Counted from the first letter of the stretch, positions 1 through 8,332 are shown. The stretch is DNA of 43,006 nucleotides from Rhodoferax sp. (GCF_030697375.1 NZ_JAUYQD010000032.1:1-43006); one strand, 5' to 3'. Notes: generated from the sequence alone by a model not told the origin. Numbers and translations are program-made.

Positions 1-2
1 CG

Positions 3-871
3 GGGCTGCTCAAGGACGTGGCAACGCGCTTTGGCGTCAGTCAGTCCTATGTATCGCGAGCGCGAAAACGGCTCAGCCAGCTCGGTCAGGGAAGTCCGGG
101 GGTGCAGTGCAACCACGTGCCCCCGCGCCTGGCCCCTGTGCGCGAGCAACTGTTGGCGCAGGTGGCGCGGGCACCCGATCAAACGCTCCTTGAGTTATGC
201 CAGTGGGTCCAGCGCGAGCATGGCATCCCGGTGGGGGCCACGACCATGGGCAAGACCCTGAAACGGTTCGGGCTGACGCTAAAAAAAAGACCCTGCGCGC
301 CAGCGAGCAGTCCCGCCCCGAGATCGCGCAGGCGCGCGCTGACTGGGCCACCGGGCGGTTGATCTTTCTGGATGAGACCTCGGCCACGACCGACATGACC
401 CCCACGCGGGGGCGATCAATCAAAGGCCAGCGTTGTGTGGGGCATGCGCCTGGCGGCCACTGGCACACCACGACCCTGGTGTGCGCGCTAAGCAGACAAG
501 GCTTGCTCGCGCCGCTGGTGCTCGATGGACCCATCAATGGAGACGCGTTTGGCGCATGGGTGGATCAGTTCCTCGCCCCTGAGTTGCGCCCTGGCGACAC
601 CGTGGTGATGGACAACCTGAGCTCGCACAAAGTGGCCGGGGTACGTGAAGCCATTGAGGGCGCGGGTGCGACGTTGCGCTACCTGCCACCCTACAGTCCC
701 GAGTACAACCCCATCGAACACGTCTTCTCCAAATTGAAGACCTTGTTGCGTAAAACCCAGGCCAGAACGGTCGAGGCGCTGTGGACGACCATTGGCGCAT
801 TGCTGGACCAATTCAGCAGTGGCGAATGTGAGAACTACATTCGCCACTGCGGCTATTGCAAGTCAGGGTGA
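3..871 (+). CDS. IS630-family transposase in two frames (-1 frameshift), 5' partial
   Basis: The first frame (3 to about 287) encodes the helix-turn-helix region, with motif [14 protein letters not shown]. The frame is open to the window edge, so the true start is missing; GTG at 18 is probably internal. The second frame (from about 281 to the TGA at 869-871) carries the DDE core: LIFLDET (first Asp), [11 protein letters not shown] (second Asp) and [16 protein letters not shown] (Glu). The frames join across an 8-A run at 281-288. Without a shift the first frame stops near 362, giving a protein with no catalytic domain. Several IS630 members are believed to make transposase by programmed frameshifting, so this may be functional rather than broken. 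Confidence 0.85.
281..289 (+). other. Probable -1 frameshift slippery site (A8G)
   Basis: Eight A residues followed by G. The upstream frame reads CTA AAA AAA AGA. A one-base backward slip gives AAA AAA AAG ACC, which enters the frame coding for the catalytic domain. This is a classical A-rich slippery run. I did not identify a clear downstream stimulatory hairpin. The alternative is an inactivating indel in a homopolymer, or a sequencing error. Confidence 0.6.
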
Positions 872-1059
872 TTTCGCTCTAGCTCAACGACCTTGATCCT
901 ACTTTGGGTCGTGATGACTGCATATTGTATCTGGGGAGGATGGCAAACACCGTCACTTATTGAGGCACAAATGTTTCCCGCAGACATGTCCGGCCGGCTA
1001 TTTGCTGTCTTTCCGCTGGTATTTTTTAGCGCCGCGTGGTTCCTGCCGCTCCGCTGCTA
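872..1059 (+). pseudogene. 3' remnant of a membrane-protein gene between two IS630 elements
   Basis: The frame starting at 872 is open for about 62 codons. It encodes two hydrophobic stretches (around LILLWVVMTAYCIW and RLFAVFPLVFFSAAWFL) separated by a polar loop. If the second IS630 element (1060-2172) and one TA are removed, the frame ends at once in a TAG formed with base 2175. The remnant therefore looks like the C-terminus of an older gene whose 5' part was removed or displaced by the first element and whose last codon was hit by the second. I do not recognise the family. An internal ATG at 914 could give a 49-residue peptide, but I see no good ribosome binding site. Confidence 0.4.
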
Positions 1060-1080
1060 TTGATCCGGCCCGGTGAAGTA
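1060..1080 (+). repeat. Terminal inverted repeat of the second IS630 element, left copy
   Basis: It starts TTGATCCGGCCCGG and ends GAAGTA directly before the transposase stop codon. It pairs with 2152-2172 at 18 of 21 positions. Confidence 0.85.
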
Positions 1081-2118
1081 TTAAGCCGCATAGCGCACGC
1101 GGCGATCCTGGAAATAGCCGATAACCCGCTCCGGAGTTCTATCCAGCATGGCCATGTGCTCGTTGGCCGCCTCGCGTAAACGGGCCTTGGTACGCACCGG
1201 AACTTTTCTGCCCATCGCCTGCTTCAAGTCCGCGTTGAGCCGCTCCTCGGGGTTGAGTTGAGGGCTGTAGCTGGGCAGATAAAACAGCTCAATTTGCGTG
1301 CGTCGCTCAGCCACCCAAGCCTTGACAATTTTGCTGTGATGCACCCGCAAGTTGTCCAGAATCAGGAAGACCTTTTTGCCCGCATCCTTGATCAATGCAG
1401 CCAAAAATTCAATGAGCTTATCCGCGTCAAACGCATCGTCAATGATCATCCAGCGTGTCTTGCCCTGGTTGGTCACGGTGGCGATCATGGAGAGCTTTTG
1501 GCGGGTGCCTCCCACGGTCTTTGCCACGGGCGTTTTGCCAGCCGGGGCAAAGCTTCTGCCGCGCACATCGGTGTTGACCAAGGCAGTCTCATCACCCCAA
1601 TGGATTTCGGCTCCCTCCTGGCGGGCACGCAGCTCTATGCCGGGGTATTCGCCCTCCAGCCAGGCCTGCACAGCCTCGGGGTTTTGTTCGTAGGCCCGCC
1701 GGATGGGCTTTTGCGGCGTAAAGCCCCAGCGTTGGAGGTATTTTCCGACGCTGCGCACGTGCAATTTGATGCCGTATTCCTGCTCGATGAGCAGTCCCAC
1801 TGCGGCGCGACTCCACAGAAAAAAATCCATCTTGAGTTGCTCGGGACGTTTGTCGATGATGGTGCGCTCAATGCTGTCTTCCTGAGCCCGGGTGAGCGTG
1901 CGTCCCTCCCCTTTACTGCGCCCACGCGCAGCCGGTCGGATGGCGGGCCAACCGCCTGCATCGAACAGGTCGATGCAGGCGCGCACAGCCGGGTAGCTCA
2001 AGCCGGCCATGCCGACGATCTGCATGATCCCTATGGCCTTCTTATGCAACCTCACGACTTGCTTGCGCCTTTCGTGCAGTTGCTCCAATGTTTGCTTTCT
2101 CGCGTTTTCTTTTTCCAT
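1081..2118 (-). CDS. IS630-family transposase (345 aa)
   Basis: This full-length DDE transposase starts with a winged-helix/helix-turn-helix region (about residues 20-75, with GMAGLSYPAVRACIDLF). The catalytic core follows: IHWGDETALV (first Asp), VFLILDNLRVHHS (second Asp) and YSPQLNPEERLNADLK (Glu). The order and spacing are those of the IS630/Tc1-mariner superfamily. The reading frame is uninterrupted and fills the element between the two inverted repeats. It shares only these family motifs with the frameshifted transposase at the left edge, so the two elements are different IS types. Confidence 0.93.
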   Translation of the reverse strand: MEKENARKQTLEQLHERRKQVVRLHKKAIGIMQIVGMAGLSYPAVRACIDLFDAGGWPAIRPAARGRSKGEGRTLTRAQEDSIERTIIDKRPEQLKMDFFLWSRAAVGLLIEQEYGIKLHVRSVGKYLQRWGFTPQKPIRRAYEQNPEAVQAWLEGEYPGIELRARQEGAEIHWGDETALVNTDVRGRSFAPAGKTPVAKTVGGTRQKLSMIATVTNQGKTRWMIIDDAFDADKLIEFLAALIKDAGKKVFLILDNLRVHHSKIVKAWVAERRTQIELFYLPSYSPQLNPEERLNADLKQAMGRKVPVRTKARLREAANEHMAMLDRTPERVIGYFQDRRVRYAA

Positions 2119-2151
2119 GAACTTTGGAGCACGATTTTTCAGAAAAGTTCA

Positions 2152-2172
2152 TACTTTATCGGGCTGGATCAA
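2152..2172 (-). repeat. Terminal inverted repeat of the second IS630 element, right copy
   Basis: Read on the minus strand it starts TTGATCCAGCCCGA and ends AAAGTA. It lies upstream of the transposase start and probably carries part of its promoter. Confidence 0.85.
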
Positions 2173-2218
2173 TAGTTAGCCGTCGAGACTGATACGCGTG
2201 CCCGGCAATCTCGGTGGT

Positions 2219-4357
2219 TTAGCGCACCAGAGCTGCGGCAGCCGCATTTTCTTGGGCCTTCTTGGCAAACTCGGCCCGCAAGGCCTTGAGTTTTTCGCGG
2301 GGATCTTCACGCACCGTCGTCTGGTCCAAACCCATTTCAGCAATGAAACGGCTGGGGAGTGCGGCGACCAATTCCCGGCCTTTTTTGCGTCGGCGTGTCC
2401 AGCTCACCGCCAGGCTGCGCTGGGCGCGGGTGATGCCCACGTACATCAGGCGGCGCTCCTCTTGCAGGCGGATGGCCATGTCTTCGTTGGCGGACTCATC
2501 GGCGCGGCTGGAGCCCCCCAGGGTGTCCGCGCCATCGCCCAGCTTGAAGGGCAACATGCCTTCGGTCACGCCCACCAGCATCACATGGGGCCATTCCAGA
2601 CCCTTGGAGGCGTGCAGGGTGGACAGGGTGACCACATCCTGGTCTTTTTCACGCTCGCTGATGGTGGACAGCAGCGCGATGGTTTGCGCCACCTCCAATA
2701 GATTCTTGACTTCGCGGGTGGTGCTGACGCCTGCGGTGTCGTCCAGTTGGCCGCCGCAGCGCTGGGCCATCCAGTCGCAAAACTCCATCACATTGCTCCA
2801 CTTGGACGAGGCGGCTTTTTCGCTGTCCTCGCCGTCGTAGAGGTGCTTTTCGTAGTCGATTTCCTTGAGCCACTCGTTCAGGAAGGCCCGTGCGTTCTCG
2901 GCACCCTCGGTCTTGCGGGCGCGAAACTCCAGGTCGTTGATATAGCGACCGAACTCATGCAGGCTGCCCAGCGCTTTGGCGCTCAATACGCTGGACAGTG
3001 ACGAGGCGAACAGGGACTCAAACAGGCTGAGTTTGTACTGGCTGGCAAACACCCCCAAGGCCCCCAGTGTCTGGTGGCCAATCCCGCGCTTGGGCGTAGT
3101 GACACAGCGCAGGAACGCAGGGTCGTCGTCGTTGTTGCTCCACAGGCGAAACCAGGCGCACAGGTCGCGGATTTCCGCTCGGTCAAAGAAGCTTTGGCCA
3201 CCCGATACCTTGTACGGAATGCCGGCCTTGCGCAGCGCTTTTTCGAAGGGTTTGGCTTGGTGGTTGGCGCGGTACAACACGGCAAAATCGCGGAACTCTT
3301 TGTACTGCTTGCCCGCCTGCGCCAGGGCACCTTCGGCGCGCAGGCTCTGGATACGTGCCACCGCCCGCTCGGCCTCGTGTTCTTCGCTGTCGGCGTCCAC
3401 CACGCGCACCGGCTCGCCCTCGCCTAGTTCACTGAACAGCGTTTTGGGGTAGAGCTTGGGGTTGGGGCCGATCACGTTGTTGGCGGCGCGCAAGATGGCG
3501 CTGGTGGAACGGTAGTTCTGCTCCAGCTTGATCACCTTGAGTGCGGGAAACTCCACCGGCAATTTCTTCAGGTTGTCCAGCGTGGCGCCGCGCCAGCCGT
3601 AGATGGACTGGTCGTCGTCGCCCACGGCGGTGAAGCGGGCTTCGTCCGGCGGCGGGCCGCCCACCAGCAGTTTCAACACCTCGTACTGGGTGGCGTTGGT
3701 GTCCTGGTACTCGTCCACCAGCACATGGCCCATCAGTCCCTGCCATTTGCGGCGCACTTCCGGGTAGTCACGCAGCAGTTTCAGGGGCAGGCTGATCAGG
3801 TCGTCAAAGTCCACGCTCTGGTAGGCGGTGAGGCGCTCCTCATAACGCGCCATCACGGTGGCGGTGATACGTTCGTTGTCGTCGGCGGCCAGCGCCAAGG
3901 CCTGGGCGGCGTTGAGCCCAGCGCTCTTCCAGCCGCTGATGGTCCATTGCATTTGGCGGGCGGTGGCCGCATCCACGGTGCCCCCGGCGTCTTTGAGAAT
4001 GCCGGTGACGTCGTCGCTGTCCAGAATGCTGAACTGGGGTTTCAGCCCCAACGCGGCACCATCCAGACGCAGCATGCGCACGCCTAACGCATGGAAGGTG
4101 CACACCACCACGTCTTTGGCGGCCCGGCCAATCAGGCCTTTGGCGCGCTCGCGCATTTCAGCGGCCGCCTTGTTGGTAAAGGTGATGGCGGCAATGCGCT
4201 GCGCCGGCATGCCGGACTCGATCAGCCGCCCAATCTTGTGGGTGATCACCCGGGTCTTGCCCGAGCCGGCTCCGGCCAGCACCAGGCAGGGGCCGTGCAG
4301 GTAGTTGACGGCTTCTAGCTGGGCCGGGTTCAGGCCGTGGGAGGGTGGGGCGGACAT
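2219..4357 (-). CDS. Rep/UvrD-family ATP-dependent DNA helicase (712 aa)
   Basis: Superfamily 1A 3'-5' helicase with the full motif set: Q-motif LNPAQLEAV near the N-terminus, Walker A GAGSGKT (about residue 30), ITFTNKAAAEM (Ia), LVDEYQDTN (II), GDDDQSIYGWRGA (III), QNYRST (IV), TLHASKGLEW (V) and EERRLMYVGITRA (VI). Length and motif spelling resemble Rep more than UvrD or PcrA. Such enzymes unwind DNA at stalled forks or during repair. The frame stays open upstream to 4495, but the extra 46 residues look non-coding, so I take the ATG at 4357. The AEC transporter gene diverges 115 bp away. Whether this is Rep proper or a close paralogue is not settled. Confidence 0.9.
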   Translation of the reverse strand: MSAPPSHGLNPAQLEAVNYLHGPCLVLAGAGSGKTRVITHKIGRLIESGMPAQRIAAITFTNKAAAEMRERAKGLIGRAAKDVVVCTFHALGVRMLRLDGAALGLKPQFSILDSDDVTGILKDAGGTVDAATARQMQWTISGWKSAGLNAAQALALAADDNERITATVMARYEERLTAYQSVDFDDLISLPLKLLRDYPEVRRKWQGLMGHVLVDEYQDTNATQYEVLKLLVGGPPPDEARFTAVGDDDQSIYGWRGATLDNLKKLPVEFPALKVIKLEQNYRSTSAILRAANNVIGPNPKLYPKTLFSELGEGEPVRVVDADSEEHEAERAVARIQSLRAEGALAQAGKQYKEFRDFAVLYRANHQAKPFEKALRKAGIPYKVSGGQSFFDRAEIRDLCAWFRLWSNNDDDPAFLRCVTTPKRGIGHQTLGALGVFASQYKLSLFESLFASSLSSVLSAKALGSLHEFGRYINDLEFRARKTEGAENARAFLNEWLKEIDYEKHLYDGEDSEKAASSKWSNVMEFCDWMAQRCGGQLDDTAGVSTTREVKNLLEVAQTIALLSTISEREKDQDVVTLSTLHASKGLEWPHVMLVGVTEGMLPFKLGDGADTLGGSSRADESANEDMAIRLQEERRLMYVGITRAQRSLAVSWTRRRKKGRELVAALPSRFIAEMGLDQTTVREDPREKLKALRAEFAKKAQENAAAAALVR

Positions 4358-4472
4358 GCGGGAGGAAATGGGGATCGAATCAGGGGGCGATGGCACAGGG
4401 GCGGTGCGCTGCCAAGCCCGCCATCTTAACGGCTGCAGCCGGAAGCCCCCGAAATGCCCCGACAATCCCCTG

Positions 4473-5462
4473 GTGCTGCAAATCCTTACCGTCACCTTTC
4501 CTTTCTTCGCGCTGGTGCTGTGCGGCTACCTTGCCGCCCGCCGGGGCATGTTGCCATTGCAGGCCATTCCTGGCATGAACGGCTTTGTGCTGTTTTTTGC
4601 GCTACCGTGTCTTTTATACCGTTTCGGAGCCTCCACCCCGATTGCGGAGTTGTTGGACCCCAGCGTGGCGCTCACCTATCTGCTGTGTGCCCTGGTCATG
4701 GTGGCTTTTGTGGTGGCCGTGACCTTGCATGGGCCTGGACAGGGAAGAATTGGCTGGAACGACGCGGCGTTTGGCGCTTTGGTGGGGGCCTTTCCCAATA
4801 CCGGCTTCATGGGCGTGCCGCTGTTGGTGGCGCTGATGGGGCCGAAAGCGGCCGGGCCAGCGATTGTCACCATCATGGTGGACATGGTGATCACCTCGTC
4901 GCTGTGTATTGCGCTGTCGCGTTTGGGCGCGCATTCTGCTGGCAGCAGTGGTATTTCGGCCGGGCAGGCGGCCAAGAATGCGCTCAAAGGTGTGGCCGCC
5001 AACCCGATGCCCTGGTCCATTTTGGCCGGTGCCTTGGTGTCATTTCTGCAACTGGACTTGCCCAAACCCGTGGTGAACACGGTGGGCTTGTTGGCCGATG
5101 CCGCCTCGCCGGTCGCGCTGTTCACCATTGGCGCCGTGCTGGCGCGTTCCCAAATGCTCGCGCTGGCTGGTGAGGCCCATCCCGTGCATTGGGCCGAATA
5201 TGTGCCGGTGGCGCTCATCAAGCTGTTTTTGCATCCGCTGCTGGTGTTGTTGGTCGGCGGGGGCGCCATATCGCTGGGGGTGCCCCTGGACCGTTTTGCC
5301 TTGACGGTGCTGGTGTTGCTGGCGGCTTTGCCCAGTGCCAGCAATGTGTCTTTGCTGGCCGAGCGCTTTGGGGCGGACAACGGGCGCATCGCCCGCATCA
5401 TTCTGGTGTCCACCGCGGCGGCGTTTTTTACCTTCTCGGGTGCCGTGGCTTTGATGACCTGA
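4473..5462 (+). CDS. AEC (auxin efflux carrier)-family transporter (329 aa)
   Basis: Integral membrane protein with about ten hydrophobic segments and the family's two-half layout. It opens TVTFPFFALVLCGYLAARRG, has GAFPNTGFMGVPLL in the middle and ALPSASNVSLLAERFGAD near the end, the last two being characteristic AEC motifs. Bacterial members export small organic anions; the substrate cannot be read from sequence. I chose the GTG at 4473 because it gives the usual AEC length and places the first helix at the N-terminus. The frame stays open upstream to 4305, but that part is not membrane-like and runs into the divergent helicase gene. Confidence 0.85.
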   Translation: MLQILTVTFPFFALVLCGYLAARRGMLPLQAIPGMNGFVLFFALPCLLYRFGASTPIAELLDPSVALTYLLCALVMVAFVVAVTLHGPGQGRIGWNDAAFGALVGAFPNTGFMGVPLLVALMGPKAAGPAIVTIMVDMVITSSLCIALSRLGAHSAGSSGISAGQAAKNALKGVAANPMPWSILAGALVSFLQLDLPKPVVNTVGLLADAASPVALFTIGAVLARSQMLALAGEAHPVHWAEYVPVALIKLFLHPLLVLLVGGGAISLGVPLDRFALTVLVLLAALPSASNVSLLAERFGADNGRIARIILVSTAAAFFTFSGAVALMT

Positions 5463-5564
5463 ATCCAGGACGGGGGCGTACTTGAAGCGCGTGTTTGATG
5501 TTTTTTCTGGAAATGTAGGCTAAGTGCCTGATTTAAAAGAGGTTTACATCCCACTTTGAATTTC

Positions 5565-5573
5565 TGTGGATAA
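5565..5573 (-). promoter_or_regulatory. DnaA-box-like site in repeat copy A
   Basis: TGTGGATAA on the plus strand reads TTATCCACA on the minus strand, a perfect match to the strongest DnaA box consensus. It sits inside the longest identical block shared with copy B. Binding is inferred. Confidence 0.55.
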
Positions 5574-5750
5574 CTTTGTTGATATCTGCTTCTGAACGCT
5601 GCTAAAAGCCTGTCCATCACGCTTTCGACGGGAGCGTCCTGTACAAAAGCAAAATTCAAAACCTTTATGAATCAATGGCTTGCAGTCGCTATGCCTTTGA
5701 TAGCGGTGATTCACCCGGCGGTGAGGGGCGGGCGCCCAGTCTGGGTATTT

Positions 5751-5759
5751 TGTGCATAA
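5751..5759 (-). promoter_or_regulatory. Second DnaA-box-like site in repeat copy A
   Basis: TGTGCATAA reads TTATGCACA on the minus strand, matching the TTATNCACA consensus. It has the same orientation as the site 186 bp away and is also kept in copy B. Confidence 0.5.
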
Positions 5760-5809
5760 GTTTTGGCGTTGAAGCGGAATCGCACCGCAAAAGAGGGGCG
5801 GAATCGACC

Positions 5810-7972
5810 TCAAATCGCCAATGGGTCTACGTCGATTGCCCAGCGAATCAGGCCTTTGCATTCGGGCCGTGTTCGGGTGGCTTGCAGCACGCTGTGCCAG
5901 CCATGCAAAAAACGCTGCAATGCAGCCCGCGACGGGCTTTCCAGCAGCATCTGGGCCCGTTCAATATTGGCCACCCGCTGGATGCTCATGGGCACCGCCG
6001 GGTACAGGGTCACCTGTGCCAGTACCTCAGACCACCCCTCCCACTGCGACATGTCGGTATGGGCACCGACACGGGCCGCATTCAGAAAGGCCTGAGCGGC
6101 TTCCTGGGTGCGGGCGTCGGCGCGCACCAGGGCCTGGGCGCAAAAGGGCGGCATGCCAGCCTGTTCGCGTTCCTGGAGTTGCTGCGCAGCGAAGGCCGGG
6201 TAGTCGTGGCGTTTCAAAGCGGCATACAGGGGGTGGGCTGGCTGAAAGGTCTGAATCCAGACCTCGCTGTTTCCCCCCAGGCTGGCGTCGCGCCCGGCGC
6301 GCCCTGCCGCCTGCATCAACAGGCTGAACAGGCGTTCGGGGGCCCGAAAGTCGCTGGAAAACAGGGCGCCGTCGGGGTTGACTGCCGCCACCAGGGTGAT
6401 GCGGCGAAAGTCGTGGCCCTTGGCAATCATCTGGGTGCCCACCAGCACATCCACGTCGCCGGCGTGTACGGCGGCCAGCTGCGATTCCAGCGCGCCTTTG
6501 AGCCGTGTGCTGTCGGCATCGATGCGGGCCACGCGCAGGGGCTCGCCTTCGGGAAATTCGGAGCTGATGGAGTGGGGGCGGCGCACATCGGCCAGCAATT
6601 GGGCCAGCTGCTCTTCGAGCTGCTCGGTGCCGCGCCCCAGGGGGGTGATGTCAGGGTTGCCGCAGGCCGGGCAGGCACGCGGCACGCGCTCGGTAAAGCC
6701 GCAGTGGTGGCAGCGCAGGGTGCGGTCAATTTTGTGGAACACCCGAAACGCACTGCAGTTGGGGCATTCGCTCTTCCAGTCGCAGTCGGTGCAGTGCAGC
6801 ACCGGGGCGTAGCCGCGCCGGTTCAAAAACACCATGCACTGTTCACCACGCGCCACCCGCTCTTTGATGGCGTCCAGCAGCGGCAGCGAAAACACCGCTT
6901 TGCGGGGCTGGTGGTTCATGTCCACCCGGCGCACCAGCGGCAGGCCTGCGGCGGCGGTCGAGGCACCTATGCGGCTGGGCATGTGCAGCCGCAGGTAGCG
7001 CCCGCCCTCGGCAGCGGGGCGGCTTTGGTGCCAGCTCTCCAGGGAGGGCGTGGCGGAGCCCAGCAGCACTTTGGCGCCTTCCAGCCGCCCGCGGTACACC
7101 GCCAGGTCCCGGGCCGAGTAGCGTGCGCCTTCTCCGCTTTTGTAGCTGGGGTCGTGTTCTTCGTCCACCACGATCAGTTGGAGCTTGGGTAGGCTGGCAA
7201 ATACCGCCATGCGGGTGCCCAGCACAATGCGCGCCGCGCCACTGTGGGCTGCGAGCCAACTTTTCAGCCGTTGCGGGTTGGTCATGCCGCTGTGCAGCGA
7301 GACCACGGCCTGCTCGCCGTACAGGGGGACAAAACGCGCTTTGAAACGCGCCTCCAACTGGGGGGTAAGGTTGATCTCGGGCACCATCACCATGGCCTGG
7401 GCGCCGGGGTCTTGGGCCAACACCGTGTGAACACAGTGCAGGTAGACCTCGGTTTTTCCGCTGCCGGTGGCGCCAAACAGCAAAAAGGGCCCGTTTTGGC
7501 TGTCGATCTGGGCGACGACGTGGGCCTGTTCCGGGGACAGGGCGGGGGTATCGGACACCGGGCTTGGCGCGGGCGTGTCTGCCCGTGCAGTTTTAGAGGT
7601 GCCGCGCTGCAGGCGCCGCTGCATTTGTGCGGGCGACAAATCGCGCAACTGGGGCGGAAGTGCCGCCAGGGCCACTTCACCGACCGAGCGCTGGTAATAA
7701 TGTGCTGCAAACGTGACCAGTTGTTGCCAGGTGGCACGCAAGGGGGCAATGCCCTCCAAAGCGCCTGCCACGCTGCGCACTTTGGCGGGATCGACCGCTT
7801 CGCTGGCCTCCATCGCCTGGCCGTCCCACACCACCCCCAGCGTTTCACGCGTGCCGAGGGGCACGCGCACCAGGGTTCCTGAGGGGAGCAGGCATTCACT
7901 TTGGTAGGTGAGTACCGAGCCCAGGCGTGCATGCGCCGGGGTGTGAACGAGTACACCCAGTGAGTGGCTCAT
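5810..7972 (-). CDS. priA: Primosomal protein N' (replication restart helicase PriA)
   Basis: 720-residue superfamily 2 helicase that reloads DnaB at repaired or collapsed forks. The N-terminal fork-binding region (MSHSLGVLVHTPAHARLGSV...) is followed by Walker A GATGSGKTEVYL, DEEH box VVDEEHDPSYKSGEGARYSARDLA, GSATPSLESW and the eight-cysteine zinc module (CTDC, CPNC, CHHC, CPAC). C-terminal motifs include GTQMIAKGHDF and MQAAGRAGRD. All core motifs and all eight cysteines are present and the length is normal. hemE lies upstream on the same strand. The copies of a DnaA-box-bearing repeat that flank the gene could tie its expression to replication, but that is inference. Confidence 0.96.
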   Translation of the reverse strand: MSHSLGVLVHTPAHARLGSVLTYQSECLLPSGTLVRVPLGTRETLGVVWDGQAMEASEAVDPAKVRSVAGALEGIAPLRATWQQLVTFAAHYYQRSVGEVALAALPPQLRDLSPAQMQRRLQRGTSKTARADTPAPSPVSDTPALSPEQAHVVAQIDSQNGPFLLFGATGSGKTEVYLHCVHTVLAQDPGAQAMVMVPEINLTPQLEARFKARFVPLYGEQAVVSLHSGMTNPQRLKSWLAAHSGAARIVLGTRMAVFASLPKLQLIVVDEEHDPSYKSGEGARYSARDLAVYRGRLEGAKVLLGSATPSLESWHQSRPAAEGGRYLRLHMPSRIGASTAAAGLPLVRRVDMNHQPRKAVFSLPLLDAIKERVARGEQCMVFLNRRGYAPVLHCTDCDWKSECPNCSAFRVFHKIDRTLRCHHCGFTERVPRACPACGNPDITPLGRGTEQLEEQLAQLLADVRRPHSISSEFPEGEPLRVARIDADSTRLKGALESQLAAVHAGDVDVLVGTQMIAKGHDFRRITLVAAVNPDGALFSSDFRAPERLFSLLMQAAGRAGRDASLGGNSEVWIQTFQPAHPLYAALKRHDYPAFAAQQLQEREQAGMPPFCAQALVRADARTQEAAQAFLNAARVGAHTDMSQWEGWSEVLAQVTLYPAVPMSIQRVANIERAQMLLESPSRAALQRFLHGWHSVLQATRTRPECKGLIRWAIDVDPLAI

Positions 7973-8090
7973 GGATCGGTGCGGTGTTTCGTATAGCGAA
8001 AATTCACTTAGGGCGCTTAGTTGATGTTTTCTTGCGGAATGGGGTCTAAGTGCTTGATTTGAAAGGAATTAGTGCTTAATCCCAATTTTC

Positions 8091-8099
8091 TGTGGATAA
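8091..8099 (-). promoter_or_regulatory. DnaA-box-like site in repeat copy B
   Basis: TGTGGATAA (TTATCCACA on the minus strand), a perfect DnaA box consensus about 120 bp upstream of the priA start and on its coding strand. Its position within the repeat is identical to that in copy A. Confidence 0.55.
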
Positions 8100-8277
8100 C
8101 TTTGTTGATATCTCATCTTAGACCCTGCCAAAGGCCCGTAAATCAAGGCCTTCACTACATTGCCTACAAAAAAAGCAAAATTCAAAACCCTTATGAATCA
8201 ACGACTTAGCTTCGCTATGGCTTTCGTAGCGCCGATTCCTTTCCGAGGGTGTGGGTTTCTCTTTGTGTACCTGATTT

Positions 8278-8286
8278 TGTGCATAA
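8278..8286 (-). promoter_or_regulatory. Second DnaA-box-like site in repeat copy B
   Basis: TGTGCATAA (TTATGCACA on the minus strand), 187 bp from the first site and 46 bp from the hemE stop. The equivalent spacing in copy A is 186 bp. Confidence 0.5.
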
Positions 8287-8332
8287 GTGCCACAGCCCAA
8301 TCTGAATTCGCACCTAAAAAGTGGTAGGCAAT

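Larger units (their letters stand above)
1..880 (+). mobile_element. IS630-family insertion sequence, left end outside the window
   Basis: This is the right part of an IS630/Tc1-type element, identified from its transposase, which has the three catalytic acidic motifs of the family. The left inverted repeat lies outside the window, so the repeats cannot be compared. A TA dinucleotide at 880-881 is the most likely right boundary, because IS630 elements insert at and duplicate TA, but this is inferred. It is unrelated in sequence to the second IS630 element nearby. Confidence 0.8.
1060..2172 (-). mobile_element. Complete IS630-family insertion sequence (1113 bp) with TA flanks
   Basis: The element is bounded by imperfect 21-bp inverted repeats at 1060-1080 and 2152-2172 (18 of 21 positions pair). 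TA dinucleotides at 1058-1059 and 2173-2174 fit the TA target duplication of IS630 elements. The single transposase gene fills the interior on the minus strand. Intact ends, an intact gene and a clean target duplication suggest a recent or still mobile insertion. Confidence 0.9.
5495..5761 (+). repeat. Structured ~267-bp repeat, copy A (downstream of priA)
   Basis: This AT-richer segment fills the gap between the AEC gene and the end of priA. It is a diverged direct copy of 8021-8288 on the other side of priA. Landmarks keep their spacing: the TTGATG start, a 27-bp identical block (5561-5587) holding TGTGGATAA, a 31-bp block with one mismatch (5645-5675), and TTTTGTGCATAAGT at the end. Inside is a nested dyad: GAATCA (5669-5674) with TGATTC (5707-5712), and CGCTAT (5687-5692) with ATAGCG (5700-5705). 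The dyad also exists in copy B despite base changes. I see no credible gene in it. Confidence 0.8.
8021..8288 (+). repeat. Structured ~267-bp repeat, copy B (upstream of priA)
   Basis: It fills the gap between the end of hemE and the start of priA and matches 5495-5761 without large gaps. The identical 27-bp block is at 8087-8113 and the 31-bp block at 8171-8201. The dyad is GAATC (8195-8199) with GATTC (8234-8238), and CGCTA (8213-8217) with TAGCG (8227-8231). Loop and linker bases differ from copy A while the arms still pair, which argues for selection on structure. Since it lies just upstream of priA it may hold that gene's promoter or leader. Confidence 0.8.

Noticed and set aside
5669..5759. 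Small peptide encoded in repeat copy A (ATG at 5668, reading MNQWLAVAMPLIAVIHPA) with a related start in copy B
   Set aside because: The two copies resemble each other equally at silent and non-silent positions and diverge in length after about 18 codons. The shared dyad explains the conservation better.
5675..7192. Long plus-strand open frame (505 codons) opposite priA
   Set aside because: It is antisense to a clearly conserved gene and has His/Gln/Gly-rich low-quality composition; a shadow of high-GC coding.
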